A model generated the notes under the pieces. It did no database searches and was not told the DNA's origin. It saw only the letters and a list, made by a program, of their open reading frames with translations. Both the position numbers and the translations under genes were made by a program. From positions 1-64,000 of the forward strand of contig CATLBR010000018.1 of assembly GCA_949879795.1 (NCBI GenBank): 64,000 bases of DNA, given 5' to 3'. Source of the stretch: an uncultured Hungatella sp. (lineage in GTDB: Bacteria > Bacillota > Clostridia > Lachnospirales > Lachnospiraceae). Below are positions 24,495 through 34,279 of the stretch, one piece after another; positions within the stretch are counted from its first letter, which is position 1; each line of letters begins with the position of its first letter.

Positions 24495-24638
24495 ATGAAA
24501 AAAATTGGATTAGGTATTGCGATATTACTCTTTGCTATCATAATTACTCTTTGTTCATCAGGAATGGAACTGCTCTCTATTGGAATTGGGATTGCAGGAT
24601 TGATTTTTTCAATCATAGGATTTATGGAACGTAAGTAA
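24495..24638 (+). CDS. Membrane micropeptide (47 aa)
   Basis: AAGGAGAATTTACA-ATG; MKKIGLGIAILLFAIIITLCSSGMELLSIGIGIAGLIFSIIGFMERK; below the ORF-track cutoff. Confidence 0.6.
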   Translation: MKKIGLGIAILLFAIIITLCSSGMELLSIGIGIAGLIFSIIGFMERK

Positions 24639-24703
24639 AATAATTTCCTATTTGTCGAGGAGTTGCAAAGAGCGAAAAATCGGAGTTTAAGGAGAATTCG
24701 TTT

Positions 24704-24871
24704 ATGAATGGTACTATACTAATTGTCATAGGGGCGATTTTACTCATATTTGCAGCAATATATCCATTTCCGCCGATATTTGCAATTCCGGGGATAATAT
24801 GGAGAATCGTTATTGGCTTACTTGGTCTTTTTTCACTTATTGCGGGTATCAAATCAGTTCGTAGACGATAA
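24704..24871 (+). CDS. Membrane micropeptide (55 aa)
   Basis: AAGGAGAATTCGTTT-ATG; MNGTILIVIGAILLIFAAIYPFPPIFAIPGIIWRIVIGLLGLFSLIAGIKSVRRR. Confidence 0.6.
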   Translation: MNGTILIVIGAILLIFAAIYPFPPIFAIPGIIWRIVIGLLGLFSLIAGIKSVRRR

Positions 24872-25033
24872 AAACCCACCTATTTGTTTTGTATATAGAA
24901 GGTGGGCTTTTTGCTTTGTCATAGAAACGATTGTCTTAATGGCATTGGGTGGCACGCTCATACTTTTGGGAGGTTCATATAATCAAAGCCGAAAACCTGG
25001 ATTTAACCGTGAGTGCCCAATAATTTTGCAAAA

Positions 25034-25579
25034 TTATTCACCTGCGATTATTACAATTTTCACAGCTTGAGTTGGATGTTCTTCATCGTCAAGTGTCCCC
25101 CGGTAACTGATCTCCACTTTATCGCCCACGGCAATCGTGGAACCTCCTTCTGCCTCATGGGCACTCTCCGTGGAATACCCTTCTAATATCGGGGCATTCT
25201 CCGTGAAAAAGTAATAGAGCATATCGTCCTCCGGAGTCCTGAGTGTAAGTATGTTTCCTTCATACTTTTCAACAATTCCTGCCATGGGATCGCCCGCTGG
25301 GATTTCTTCGGTAGGAATTTTTTCGGCTTCCGAAGCAGTTTCTCTGGTATCTTCTGTAATCTCCGGTTTTGATGATTCCGTGGTTTTTGTTTCTGTAGTT
25401 TTTACGTCTACGGTTTTTACATCCACTACTTCCTCCTGATCCGTTTGCTTCGGGGAATCATTCTCTACAGATATTTCGCCCTCTTTTGATTCCGATGAGC
25501 ATCCGATCATCCCCACAGTTAAAGCTATTATAAACACCAGTAACAATTTCCTTTTCATAATCTTTCCCCTCGCTTTCAA
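25034..25579 (-). CDS. Lipoprotein, unknown function
   Basis: MKARGKIMKRKLLLVFIIALTVGMIGCSSE lipobox; Thr/Lys-rich linker VDVKTVDVKTTETKTTE. Confidence 0.75.
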   Translation of the reverse strand: MKARGKIMKRKLLLVFIIALTVGMIGCSSESKEGEISVENDSPKQTDQEEVVDVKTVDVKTTETKTTESSKPEITEDTRETASEAEKIPTEEIPAGDPMAGIVEKYEGNILTLRTPEDDMLYYFFTENAPILEGYSTESAHEAEGGSTIAVGDKVEISYRGTLDDEEHPTQAVKIVIIAGE

Positions 25580-26127
25580 AAGAATCGTATTTCCGTGGCA
25601 TAAAATTCATCATTTTTAAAGGTGCCCTTCATTTCAACAGACATATGTACCTTCAGATCCTGAAATCCAGCCTCTTTGTCCTCATAGCTTTCTCCATTTC
25701 CATCAGTGGTTTTTAAATAAAAACGGGTATCATCTTCCAAAATCACATGAATCAGCTGGGAATCAGGGAGATCGGCATTGGAGCTTGGAGAACTGTATGA
25801 TAAGGAACCGTCATCAAGAATTTTTACTTTTTTTTCGGCAATGAAAAATGAGTCTTCTTCAATCTTCCAGACCTTACCCAGAAAATCAGCATCAACAGCA
25901 GCAGCGACATCCGACTCCAGTACCTTCCATTTACCTGCTGCACCTTCCTGAAGACCATCCGTGTTCCCATCAATCTCTTTTGACGGCACATCATTCAATT
26001 CCTCTGATAATGTTTCGTCTGTCTGATTTTCTTCTGTTTTAGCAACAGGACCAGAACCGCACCCTGTAACCATTGTGTTCAATATACAGACAGTACCGAG
26101 TAATATCATTACTTTTTTTAGATTCAT
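25576..26127 (-). CDS. Lipoprotein, unknown function
   Basis: MNLKKVMILLGTVCILNTMVTGCGSG lipobox; 4-nt overlap with downstream lipoprotein gene. Confidence 0.75.
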   Translation of the reverse strand: MNLKKVMILLGTVCILNTMVTGCGSGPVAKTEENQTDETLSEELNDVPSKEIDGNTDGLQEGAAGKWKVLESDVAAAVDADFLGKVWKIEEDSFFIAEKKVKILDDGSLSYSSPSSNADLPDSQLIHVILEDDTRFYLKTTDGNGESYEDKEAGFQDLKVHMSVEMKGTFKNDEFYATEIRFF

Positions 26128-26459
26128 AAATACCTCCTTGTTATCATAGAAATAACAAATATTATAGTTTGCCTAAATCATTTAAACAACCTATTTGTTG
26201 TGAAATGCTTATTGGGGGTAGTAAACGTCCTCAAAACTCTCTTAATGATTTATCTTTTCTGTCCAGTTTAATCCCAAATGAGGTTTAAGTCCCTGTAGCT
26301 CGGCTGCATAGCAAGCTAATACCGAGCATAGCAAGGTTGGTTTTTTAGTACCCCATAGCTTGCTGGGGGTGTTGCTGCTTTTTGTAGCGGCGGCTCTACA
26401 TTGTTTGGATAATGGATATTCAGGGGAACACCTGATAAGAGAGTGGAAGGGCAGCAGAT

Positions 26460-26580
26460 CGGCAGCTTTCTCTTGAAGAGGATAAGACCTATACAGCAAT
26501 AATGTTGACAGGGGAATGGGGATCAGGGAAGACATATTATATGGCTGTGTCACGGAGTCTGACTGATGAAAATTGTTTTC
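26460..26580 (+). pseudogene. Fragment of a KAP-family P-loop NTPase
   Basis: In-frame LSLEEDKTYTAIMLTGEWGSGKTYYMAVSRSLTDEN, typical KAP Walker A context; no flanking full gene. Confidence 0.6.
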
Positions 26581-26764
26581 TCCGCTCCGCCGGAGCTTTC
26601 TGTGTGAGACCGTAGTCTATCCTTGCGTTTTTGATTGCCATTCCAAAAAATTCATGTAAATCTTCCGCTATTCGTTCGCGTCCCAGTAAGATTGTACGAA
26701 TGAAAGGGAAAAAGCGGAATGAACTAATATTTCAGTTTCTACATGAATAAATAATTCATATGGT

Positions 26765-27658
26765 TTATGTTAAATTCAAATTCTCCTGCATCATCATCAA
26801 AAACTTTTCCGCAGGTTTGGAAAAGATCTGATATTTTTTCCAGATCATATACATTTCAATCTCAATGGACGGCGACAGGGGGCGAAACGTAAGTCTGCTG
26901 TCGCCGGAGGTATTGATAATACGGTCAAAACAGATCGCGTACCCTAAACCCTCTTCCACAAGCAGGGAGGCATTGAACAGCAGATTATAAGTCATAATGA
27001 TATCCAGTTCCGAGAGGCGGCGCTTCATCCACTGGGACATTCTGCCGCCTTCCGTTTCCTGCTGCGATATCAGCAATGGCTGGTTCCACAGGTCTTCCGG
27101 GGAGATAGACTCTTTTTCTGCCAATGGCGAATCCTTACGCATTAGGACACCCCAGATATCCTTTGACGGGAGCTTTAATACTTCATATTTCTTTGTATCC
27201 GGCGTTCCGAAGATAATACCGAAATCAATCAGTCCTCTATCCAGCTGTTCCCTGACAAAGGCAGCATTGCCGCTGGAAATATGGTAATGGATTCCGGGAT
27301 AAAGTTTTTTTAAACTTCCGGCAGCTCTTGCCAGCAGACGCATACCGTCTGTCTCTCCGGCGCCAATATAGACATCCCCGACAACCACATTGTCGGAGCA
27401 GGTAATCTCATTTTCCGTTTTTTTTACCAGATCCAGAATTTCCTCAGCCCTTTTCCGGAGTATCATTCCCTCCTCTGTCAACGTAACCTTGCGGGAGCCC
27501 TTTGTGCCCCGGATCAGGAGCTGTTTTCCCAATTCCTTTTCCATGTTTTTAATCTGTGTAGAAAGAGTAGGCTGTGAGAGATGAAGAGACTCAGCAGCCC
27601 GTATGATGCTCTGTTCTCTTGCAATGGCAAGAAAGTATTGAAGTACTCGTATTTCCAT
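26765..27658 (-). CDS. LysR-family transcriptional regulator (copy 2)
   Basis: MEIRVLQYFLAIAREQSIIRAAESLHLSQPTLSTQIKNMEKELG; close paralogue of 10926..11831. Confidence 0.95.
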   Translation of the reverse strand: MEIRVLQYFLAIAREQSIIRAAESLHLSQPTLSTQIKNMEKELGKQLLIRGTKGSRKVTLTEEGMILRKRAEEILDLVKKTENEITCSDNVVVGDVYIGAGETDGMRLLARAAGSLKKLYPGIHYHISSGNAAFVREQLDRGLIDFGIIFGTPDTKKYEVLKLPSKDIWGVLMRKDSPLAEKESISPEDLWNQPLLISQQETEGGRMSQWMKRRLSELDIIMTYNLLFNASLLVEEGLGYAICFDRIINTSGDSRLTFRPLSPSIEIEMYMIWKKYQIFSKPAEKFLMMMQENLNLT

Positions 27659-27671
27659 ATTTCCTCCTACT

Positions 27672-28103
27672 TGTGAAACCTACCGGGACGAGCTGCCGGT
27701 AAGCGACCGGACCATCTATTCTTATATAGATGCCGGACTTCCGAACGCCCGAAATATCGACCTGAGGCAGAAGCTGCGCAGACCAAAGAGGAAAAAAGCG
27801 GGCCGGTATTGCGAGTGAGCCAGAAATGCCATATAGAGCGAAGCTATGAGGATTATGAATCCTATATGGAGTTCCATCCGGATGCGGCAGTCTACCAGAT
27901 GGACAGTGTGATCATCCATCCGGGAGGACGGACGATTTTGACGGTATTCTTTACGACCTGCGACCTTTAGCTGATCAGCAAATGGAAAAAATGCAGTCCG
28001 TCCTTTGTGCTGCCAATCTTTAAGGAGATTTTAGCGCAGAGGAAGAAAAAAGACAAGAAAAACCGGTCAAAAGTGTTGCATTTAGAATTTCAATCAACCC
28101 CTA
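27672..28103 (+). mobile_element. Degraded IS30-family transposase and probable right end
   Basis: SDRTIYSYIDAGLPNARNIDLRQKLRR then frameshifted SQKCHIERSYEDYESYMEFHPDAAVYQMDSV; IS30-like end GTGTTGCATTTAGAATTTCAA. Confidence 0.65.
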
Positions 28104-28250
28104 AAAAATCCTATCATAAATTTCGATAGTTTTCAACTATGAAAATATATTATATATAAATATTTGCTATTTTCTTTGTGGGGATTTATAGTTAAATCAG
28201 AAATTACACCGCAAGCTGTGCGGTTATCAAATACGTTAGGGGGCGCGGGA

Positions 28251-28502
28251 ATGGCAGATATAAGAAGCAGGGAATACGTTATACAGAATCTGGAGGATGC
28301 CGGATGTGAAACAGAAATGATCCGGAATTTTCTGGGATGGTTTGATAAAGGACAGCAGGCAAAGCAGCTGGAACTGCTGGAGCATCAGAGGGAATATCTG
28401 CTCGGTAGGGTACACACGGATGAAAGAAGGATTTCCTGTCTGGATTATCTGATCTATCAGATCCAGGGAAAGACAACAGGAAAGAAAAAGGATAAAATCT
28501 AA
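28251..28502 (+). CDS. Small helical protein (83 aa), paralogue of 11947..12192 product
   Basis: VIQNLEDAGCETEMIRNFLGWFDKG...RRISCLDYLIYQIQ aligns with copy 1. Confidence 0.8.
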   Translation: MADIRSREYVIQNLEDAGCETEMIRNFLGWFDKGQQAKQLELLEHQREYLLGRVHTDERRISCLDYLIYQIQGKTTGKKKDKI

Positions 28503-28580
28503 GAGAAAGAGGGAACACCCTTCGGGTGTACCTATATGCCCAAAAGGCCTGCAAGAAAACAGGAAGTTGTGTGATTCGAG

Positions 28581-28901
28581 ATGATGCCGGTATGCCAAAA
28601 GAAGATTGCGGGCTGCTTGGCCTGCGAATACTGCCATACCAAAGGAGAGGGCAGATGCATCCAGCAGGACGATATGCAGGAGGTTTACCCGGTTCTCGCG
28701 GAGACAGAAATGATTGTGCTGGTATCCCCGGTAGATTCCAGGAACCGCTGCGCGAACCCTGTCATTAGATTTGCGGCGCTGATTTTAAGCGCCGGGAGTG
28801 GTGACGGTACTGCCGGGGATCCGGAGTGTTGGGGATGTAAAAAATCTGTTGGGATTTTTGACGGCATCTTCCGGGAAACGGGATTATCAATAACGAAATG
28901 A
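28581..28901 (+). pseudogene. Internally deleted NAD(P)H-dependent/flavodoxin-like oxidoreductase
   Basis: KIAGCLACEYCHTKGEGRCIQQDDMQEVYPVLAETEMIVLVSPV followed by discontinuous C-terminus. Confidence 0.6.
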
Positions 28902-28939
28902 AACCTATAAAGTATATAAATCCAATGGAGGAAATAAAG

Positions 28940-29824
28940 ATGAAGGTAATTGAAAATCAGACTTTTGACATGGAGCGTGCTCTTTATGGAAGCGAGAATA
29001 TGCTGGTGCAAAACTGTTCTTTTGACGGGCCGGCAGACGGAGAGAGCGCCTTCAAAGAGGGAAGGAATATCGAAGCGGCGCATTGCTTTTTCAATCTGCG
29101 CTATCCCTTCTGGCATGACCACGGGCTTTCCGTCAAGGATTCGGAAATGACGCAAGATTGCAGGGCAGCTCTCTGGTATTCCGACCATGTAGAGATCACG
29201 GATACGAAGCTGCATGGGATCAAGGCCCTCAGAGAGTGCAGCGATGTCGTAATCCGAAACTGCGACATTATTTCCCCGGAGTTCGGATGGTCCGCCAGGG
29301 GAATCCGCATGGAAGATACCACGGCGGTCAGCGAGTATTTTATGATGCGGTCAGAAGATCTGGTATTTTGTGGCGTGGAGTTTAAGGGTAAATACTCCTT
29401 CCAGTATATCAAAAACGCCACCTTTGAAAACTGCGTATTTGATACAAAGGACGCTTTCTGGCATGGGGAAAACATAACCGTGAAAGACAGCGTGGTCAAA
29501 GGGGAATATCTGGCATGGTATTCAGACGGCCTGACACTGATCCGCTGTAAAATCATCGGAACGCAGCCTTTGTGTTACTGCAAGAACCTGAAATTGGTCG
29601 ATTGTGAAATGGTGGATACGGACCTTGCTTTTGAGAAATCGGAAGTGGATGCAGTCATTACAACAAAGGTTGACAGTATCAAAAATCCACTGTCCGGCCG
29701 GATCTGTGTGCCGGAGGTGGGGGAAGTGATTATGGATGACCAACTTGCAAAAGGAGAGGTAATGATCGGCGGATTAAAAGAAGTAGAAACGACATATACC
29801 ATCCCGTCTGAAAAAACCGCCTGA
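28940..29824 (+). CDS. DUF3737-family right-handed beta-helix protein
   Basis: MKVIENQTFDMERALYGSENMLVQNCSFDGPADGESAFKEGRNI repeats. Confidence 0.85.
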   Translation: MKVIENQTFDMERALYGSENMLVQNCSFDGPADGESAFKEGRNIEAAHCFFNLRYPFWHDHGLSVKDSEMTQDCRAALWYSDHVEITDTKLHGIKALRECSDVVIRNCDIISPEFGWSARGIRMEDTTAVSEYFMMRSEDLVFCGVEFKGKYSFQYIKNATFENCVFDTKDAFWHGENITVKDSVVKGEYLAWYSDGLTLIRCKIIGTQPLCYCKNLKLVDCEMVDTDLAFEKSEVDAVITTKVDSIKNPLSGRICVPEVGEVIMDDQLAKGEVMIGGLKEVETTYTIPSEKTA

Positions 29825-29858
29825 CGCATTGACAGTAATGAACAGTGAATGACAAGAG

Positions 29859-30053
29859 GTGAATATGTTTTTAAAGGGTATTCTGATCGGGTTGATATTC
29901 GGGGTGCCGGTAGGGGCTGTGGGGGCCATGACAGTACAGAGAATATGGGAGCATGGGATAAAGGCAGGGCTTCTCACAGGAATGGGTTCTTCCGTAGCGG
30001 ACTGTATCTATGCAACACTCGGAGCTTTTGGTCTGACCACAATTTCAGATTGA
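29859..30053 (+). pseudogene. N-terminal fragment of a LysE-type transporter
   Basis: MNMFLKGILIGLIFGVPVGAVGAMTVQRIWEHGIKAGLLTGMGSSVADCIYATLGAFGLTTISD then stop. Confidence 0.65.
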
Positions 30054-30126
30054 CCTTTCTGTTTGCCTTTTCCTGGCTTGCCCATATGAAATTATGTGAA
30101 AAAGTTGAATAAGGAGCAGGTATACG

Positions 30127-30666
30127 ATGGGAAAATTTTATACGGTTTTGTATCTGGCTGTCATCCTGTCTTATATGGCAGCCTGTGGAAAGAACGATAT
30201 ACAGGCTCAGACACCCAGCCGCCAGGCAGAGCCTACCACGATAGAGAGTTCCTCACAATCAAATGAAGCTGGATCTGTGCAGGAAACCAGGATAAATGAA
30301 ACGGAGGAAAATAAAGTGGCAAGTATGAATGTGAGGGTTGGTGATGTGGTATTTTCGGCGACACTGGAAGAGAATGAAGCCGTGTCTGCTCTGGTGGAAA
30401 TGATGCGGGATAGTCCTGTAGTCATCCAGATGAGCGACTATTCGGGCTTTGAAAAGGTAGGTCCTCTGGGAACAAGCCTTCCGGTAAACAACAGCCAGAT
30501 CACGACACAGGCAGGGGATATCGTCTTATACAATGGAAATCAGATCGTTATTTTCTATGGTTCCAATTCCTGGAGCTACACGAGATTGGGGCATATTGAT
30601 GATCTGATCGGTTGGGAAGATGCGCTTGGAAGTGGAGATGTTACTATGACGTTGTCTTTAGAATAA
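30127..30666 (+). CDS. Lipoprotein with cyclophilin-like domain
   Basis: Lipobox YMAACG; VRVGDVVFSATLEENEAVSALVEMM...YNGNQIVIFYGSNSWSYTRLG. Confidence 0.8.
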   Translation: MGKFYTVLYLAVILSYMAACGKNDIQAQTPSRQAEPTTIESSSQSNEAGSVQETRINETEENKVASMNVRVGDVVFSATLEENEAVSALVEMMRDSPVVIQMSDYSGFEKVGPLGTSLPVNNSQITTQAGDIVLYNGNQIVIFYGSNSWSYTRLGHIDDLIGWEDALGSGDVTMTLSLE

Positions 30667-30773
30667 ATCGATAGTACATGGTCGTCCTTGAAACAGAAAA
30701 AATGTCTTGAAAATGTGAGGCGATCCGGCAAAAGTATTGAAAAAGGTCACTTTAAAAGAGAGGAGGGAGCAGG

Positions 30774-31325
30774 ATGAAGCGATTGACGGATTGGTTAATG
30801 GTACTGCTCTTTGCGGTCGTGTTGTCAGCTTGCGGGAAACAATCAGAAGAATCATATGGAGGGCAGACGGAAAGCCCGAAATCCACGGAACAGACAGAAA
30901 CTTCCGAGACAGTAACAGAAGAACCACTGATGGATACAGAATCAAAGGAAAGCAGCCTGGCAAATGAGGAAGATACACAACAGATACAGCAGGGAGACGG
31001 TTCAGAGGTGAATGATATCACATTTCATTTTGAGACAAAAACGGTTATGCTGAACAGCGGGTATGAAATGCCTGTCTATGGACTGGGAACTTACAGCTTA
31101 ACCGGAGAAACCTGCGCAGATTCCGTTACGGCAGCATTAAACAGCGGTATCCGCCTGATTGATACTGCCTATATGTACCATAATGAGGAAAGTGTGGGGG
31201 AGGCAGTCAGAAATTCCGGTATTCCCAGGGAGGAAATTTTTATCATCACGAAGCTGTATCCGAGTCAATTTGACCATCCACAAGCCGCTATCGAAGAGGC
31301 ACTGGGAGAAAGGTGGGATGGATGA
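30774..31325 (+). pseudogene. Lipoprotein fused to N-terminal part of an aldo/keto reductase (truncated)
   Basis: Lipobox VLSACG; MPVYGLGTYSLTGETCADSVTAALNSGIRLIDTAYMYHNEESVGEAVRNSGIPREEIFIITKLYP, ends early at GERWDG. Confidence 0.65.
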
Positions 31326-32092
31326 TGAAAAGGACAGTTGGTTTGCTGCTTTCTTTTGCAATGATTTTTTACTTGGCAGCCTGTAGCCGTACAGATGTCT
31401 CAGAAAGACCGGGGGAGCAGCCGGATTCTGTATCTGTACAGTCAGATGTGATGCAGGATGGCACCGGAGATAATGTCACTGATATGGCGGAACAATCCGA
31501 TGAACAACGGAACATGACACAGGATACAGAAGGACAGGAAAAGGAACAACAGGAAACAGAAACGGAGGTATCCGAATCTGTTTCGGCAGAGGGACAGGAG
31601 ACAGATATGGCTGCAGAAACTTTAGTAGTGTATTTTTCGGCAACAGGAACCACAAAGACGTTAGCAGAGTATGCGGCGGAGATTCTGGGGGCAGATATTT
31701 ATGAAATCATAGCAGAGGAGCCTTATACGGAGGCAGATCTGGCATATTATACGGGAGGCCGTGCCGATCAGGAGCAGAACGATTCGAATGCGCGTCCTGC
31801 CATATCGGGAAGTGTGGAGAATATGGAAAGCTATGATACGATTCTGATTGGCTATCCCATATGGCACGGGCAGGCCCCCAGGATTATCAGTACATTTTTG
31901 GAGAGCTATGATTTTTCCGGAAAGACAATCGTTCCGTTCTGTACATCTCACAGCAGCGGGATTGGCTCCAGTGCGACCAATCTTCATACGCTCTGCTCTG
32001 ACACAGTGGAGTGGGGTGAGGGCAGGCGGTTTGAAGCAGGAACTTCCAGGGATGCTATGGAAGAATGGCTTAGTAGTATAGGGGTCAAATGA
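31322..32092 (+). CDS. Lipid-anchored flavodoxin
   Basis: Lipobox YLAACS; TLVVYFSATGTTKTLAEYAAEILGAD...DTILIGYPIWHGQAPRIISTFLE. Confidence 0.85.
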   Translation: MMKRTVGLLLSFAMIFYLAACSRTDVSERPGEQPDSVSVQSDVMQDGTGDNVTDMAEQSDEQRNMTQDTEGQEKEQQETETEVSESVSAEGQETDMAAETLVVYFSATGTTKTLAEYAAEILGADIYEIIAEEPYTEADLAYYTGGRADQEQNDSNARPAISGSVENMESYDTILIGYPIWHGQAPRIISTFLESYDFSGKTIVPFCTSHSSGIGSSATNLHTLCSDTVEWGEGRRFEAGTSRDAMEEWLSSIGVK

Positions 32093-32102
32093 CTTGGAAG
32101 CA

Positions 32103-33102
32103 TGAAAGTCAGGAGTGGGTTGACTGTCTTGATTTTTTAGTATGGCGCATGGAAAATGCAATGAAATACCAATCGTTATGGAATCACACTGGCGGAGGTT
32201 ATCAGGTTCCCCGGCTGATTACCTATAAAAACCCGGACGGAAGTACGGGAAAGGCACCTGTGGACAGTACCATGACCGGACAGGTGCCGGTAGGAACTGT
32301 GGGGGTCATTCTGGAGGATACTTTCTATCCAAGCCACAACGCAACGGATTTTTATCATCACTACAAAGAAGATATCGCTCTTATGGGGGAGATGGGGTTT
32401 AGGCGTTTTAGAATGTCTGTTTCCTGGTCCAGAATCTGTCCGGACGGAAGGTATCAGGTCAATGAGGAAGGACTGGCTTTTTACGATGCGGTATTTGAGG
32501 AGCTTCATAAATACGGCATCGAGCCGGTAGTGACCATAAATCATTTTGATATGCCCATGTATCTGGCAGATCATTATGACGGATGGTCAAGCAGAGAGGT
32601 GATCGATTTTTTCCTGTTTTACGCGAAAACCGTGTTCACTCGTTATAAAGACAAGGTAAAGTATTGGATGACTTTTAACGAAATCAATGTGCTGTCCGGC
32701 TGGTGTCAGATGGGTGTCCATGACAACAGCCCGCGGAACCTGTACCAGGCCCGCCACCACATTTTTGTAGCCAGCGCGAAAGCGGTTCAGATGGGACATG
32801 AGATCAATCCGGAAAATAAGATCGGCATGATGGTGGCCTATACGCCGTCCTACCCCATGACCTGCAGACCGGAGGATGTGCTGGAAGCTATGAAGTTTAA
32901 TCGGCAGAAGTCTTTCTATATGGATGTGCAGTGCAAAGGCTATTATCCGGAATACAAGTTAAAAGAGATTCTATATAGAGAGGGGAGAGCGGCCATTTTA
33001 TGGCTGCTTTTTCGCGGTATGAAGGGAAAAGGCAGAGGAACGATAAAGAAAAATTGTATCGGCTGTCTTTTTGTGATAAAATGGAACTGTATTGGCAGAT
33101 AG
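32103..33102 (+). pseudogene. Chimera of small-protein, alpha/beta-hydrolase and GH1 fragments
   Basis: 32103-32157 matches 12094-12148; 32170-32194 matches the hydrolase NRYGITLA segment; 32189-32966 matches 13431-14208 collinearly. Confidence 0.85.
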
Positions 33103-33299
33103 TGGTTGAAACTGCAGGAACTTTATCTGAAAAGCTGGCGATTGCAGGGAATGAGAATTATAGGGCCCATTTGATATGGCAACAAAAAAAGAAAATCAGT
33201 GAATATGATAAACTTGGCCAGAGAATCGGAACGGATGCTGGCGGCTACTTTGGCAGGGGATACCAATCCATTGATATGGTGAAAATCAGAGGAGGAAAA

Positions 33300-34235
33300 A
33301 TGTTGGAACGTGACAAAATTGCCGGGGGGCTTTATGGTCTTCTCATAGGAGATGCATTGGGAGTCCCCTATGAATTTTATGAGGCAGAGGACCTGCCTTC
33401 TTATGATAAAATTGAGCTGACACCGCCTGAAGGATTTCGAAAGACTTATTCCCACGTGGAGGCGGGAACCTGGTCTGATGACGGGGCGCAGGCCCTCTGT
33501 CTTCTGGACAGCCTGTTAAGTGAGGGAAAGTTTTCGCTGGAAAAGTTTTCAGACCTTCTTCTGTCCTGGTATGAAGAGGGAACCTGGGCGGTGGGGGGCA
33601 AGGTGTTCGATGTGGGAAACCAGACCAGCTGGGCTCTCTTCAGCTATAAGAAGGGGGTTCCTGCTGCAGAATGCGGCATGGCGAAACCGGAGGGCAAAGG
33701 AAACGGAGCCCTCATGCGTGTTCTTCCTCTGGCTCTGTGGCATGACGACAAGAGAGCTATGGTGGCGGATGCCCACAGTCAGTGTCTCATCACCCACGGA
33801 CATATCTGTAATCAGGTGTGCTGTGCCCTGTATTGTCTGACGGCCAGGTTCCTTCTGGAAGGGCGGGGAGCCCGTGAGGCCATCAGAGACGGAGTGGAGG
33901 CTCTTCGGGAGATCTACAGGGATAAGCAGGAATATGAACAGGAGCTGGAATGGAGTGTACGCCCGGACATTCCCTGGGAAGGAAAGGGAACAGGCTATGT
34001 GGTGGACTGCCTGAGAAGCGCTTTTATGATACTGGAGCAGACTTTCGGTTATGAGGAGGCGGTAAAGCGGGCGGTGCTTCTTGGAAATGACACGGATACC
34101 ACGGCATGTGTCGTCGGCGGCTTGGCCGGGATCCTCTACGGACTTAAGGGGATACCAGAACGGTGGCTTCTGGGGCTGAGGGAGAGGGAGAAAGCAGATG
34201 AACTGCTGCGCCGGCTTCTGGACAGACACACATAA
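33300..34235 (+). CDS. ADP-ribosylglycohydrolase family protein
   Basis: GGLYGLLIGDALGVPYEF...GTWSDDGAQALCLLDSLL...GNDTDTTACVVGGLAGILYG; AGGAGG before the ATG. Confidence 0.92.
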   Translation: MLERDKIAGGLYGLLIGDALGVPYEFYEAEDLPSYDKIELTPPEGFRKTYSHVEAGTWSDDGAQALCLLDSLLSEGKFSLEKFSDLLLSWYEEGTWAVGGKVFDVGNQTSWALFSYKKGVPAAECGMAKPEGKGNGALMRVLPLALWHDDKRAMVADAHSQCLITHGHICNQVCCALYCLTARFLLEGRGAREAIRDGVEALREIYRDKQEYEQELEWSVRPDIPWEGKGTGYVVDCLRSAFMILEQTFGYEEAVKRAVLLGNDTDTTACVVGGLAGILYGLKGIPERWLLGLREREKADELLRRLLDRHT

Positions 34236-34279
34236 TCAGGACAGGCAGCAGCCGTAAAAAGGAGAGAAAAGAAAAAATT

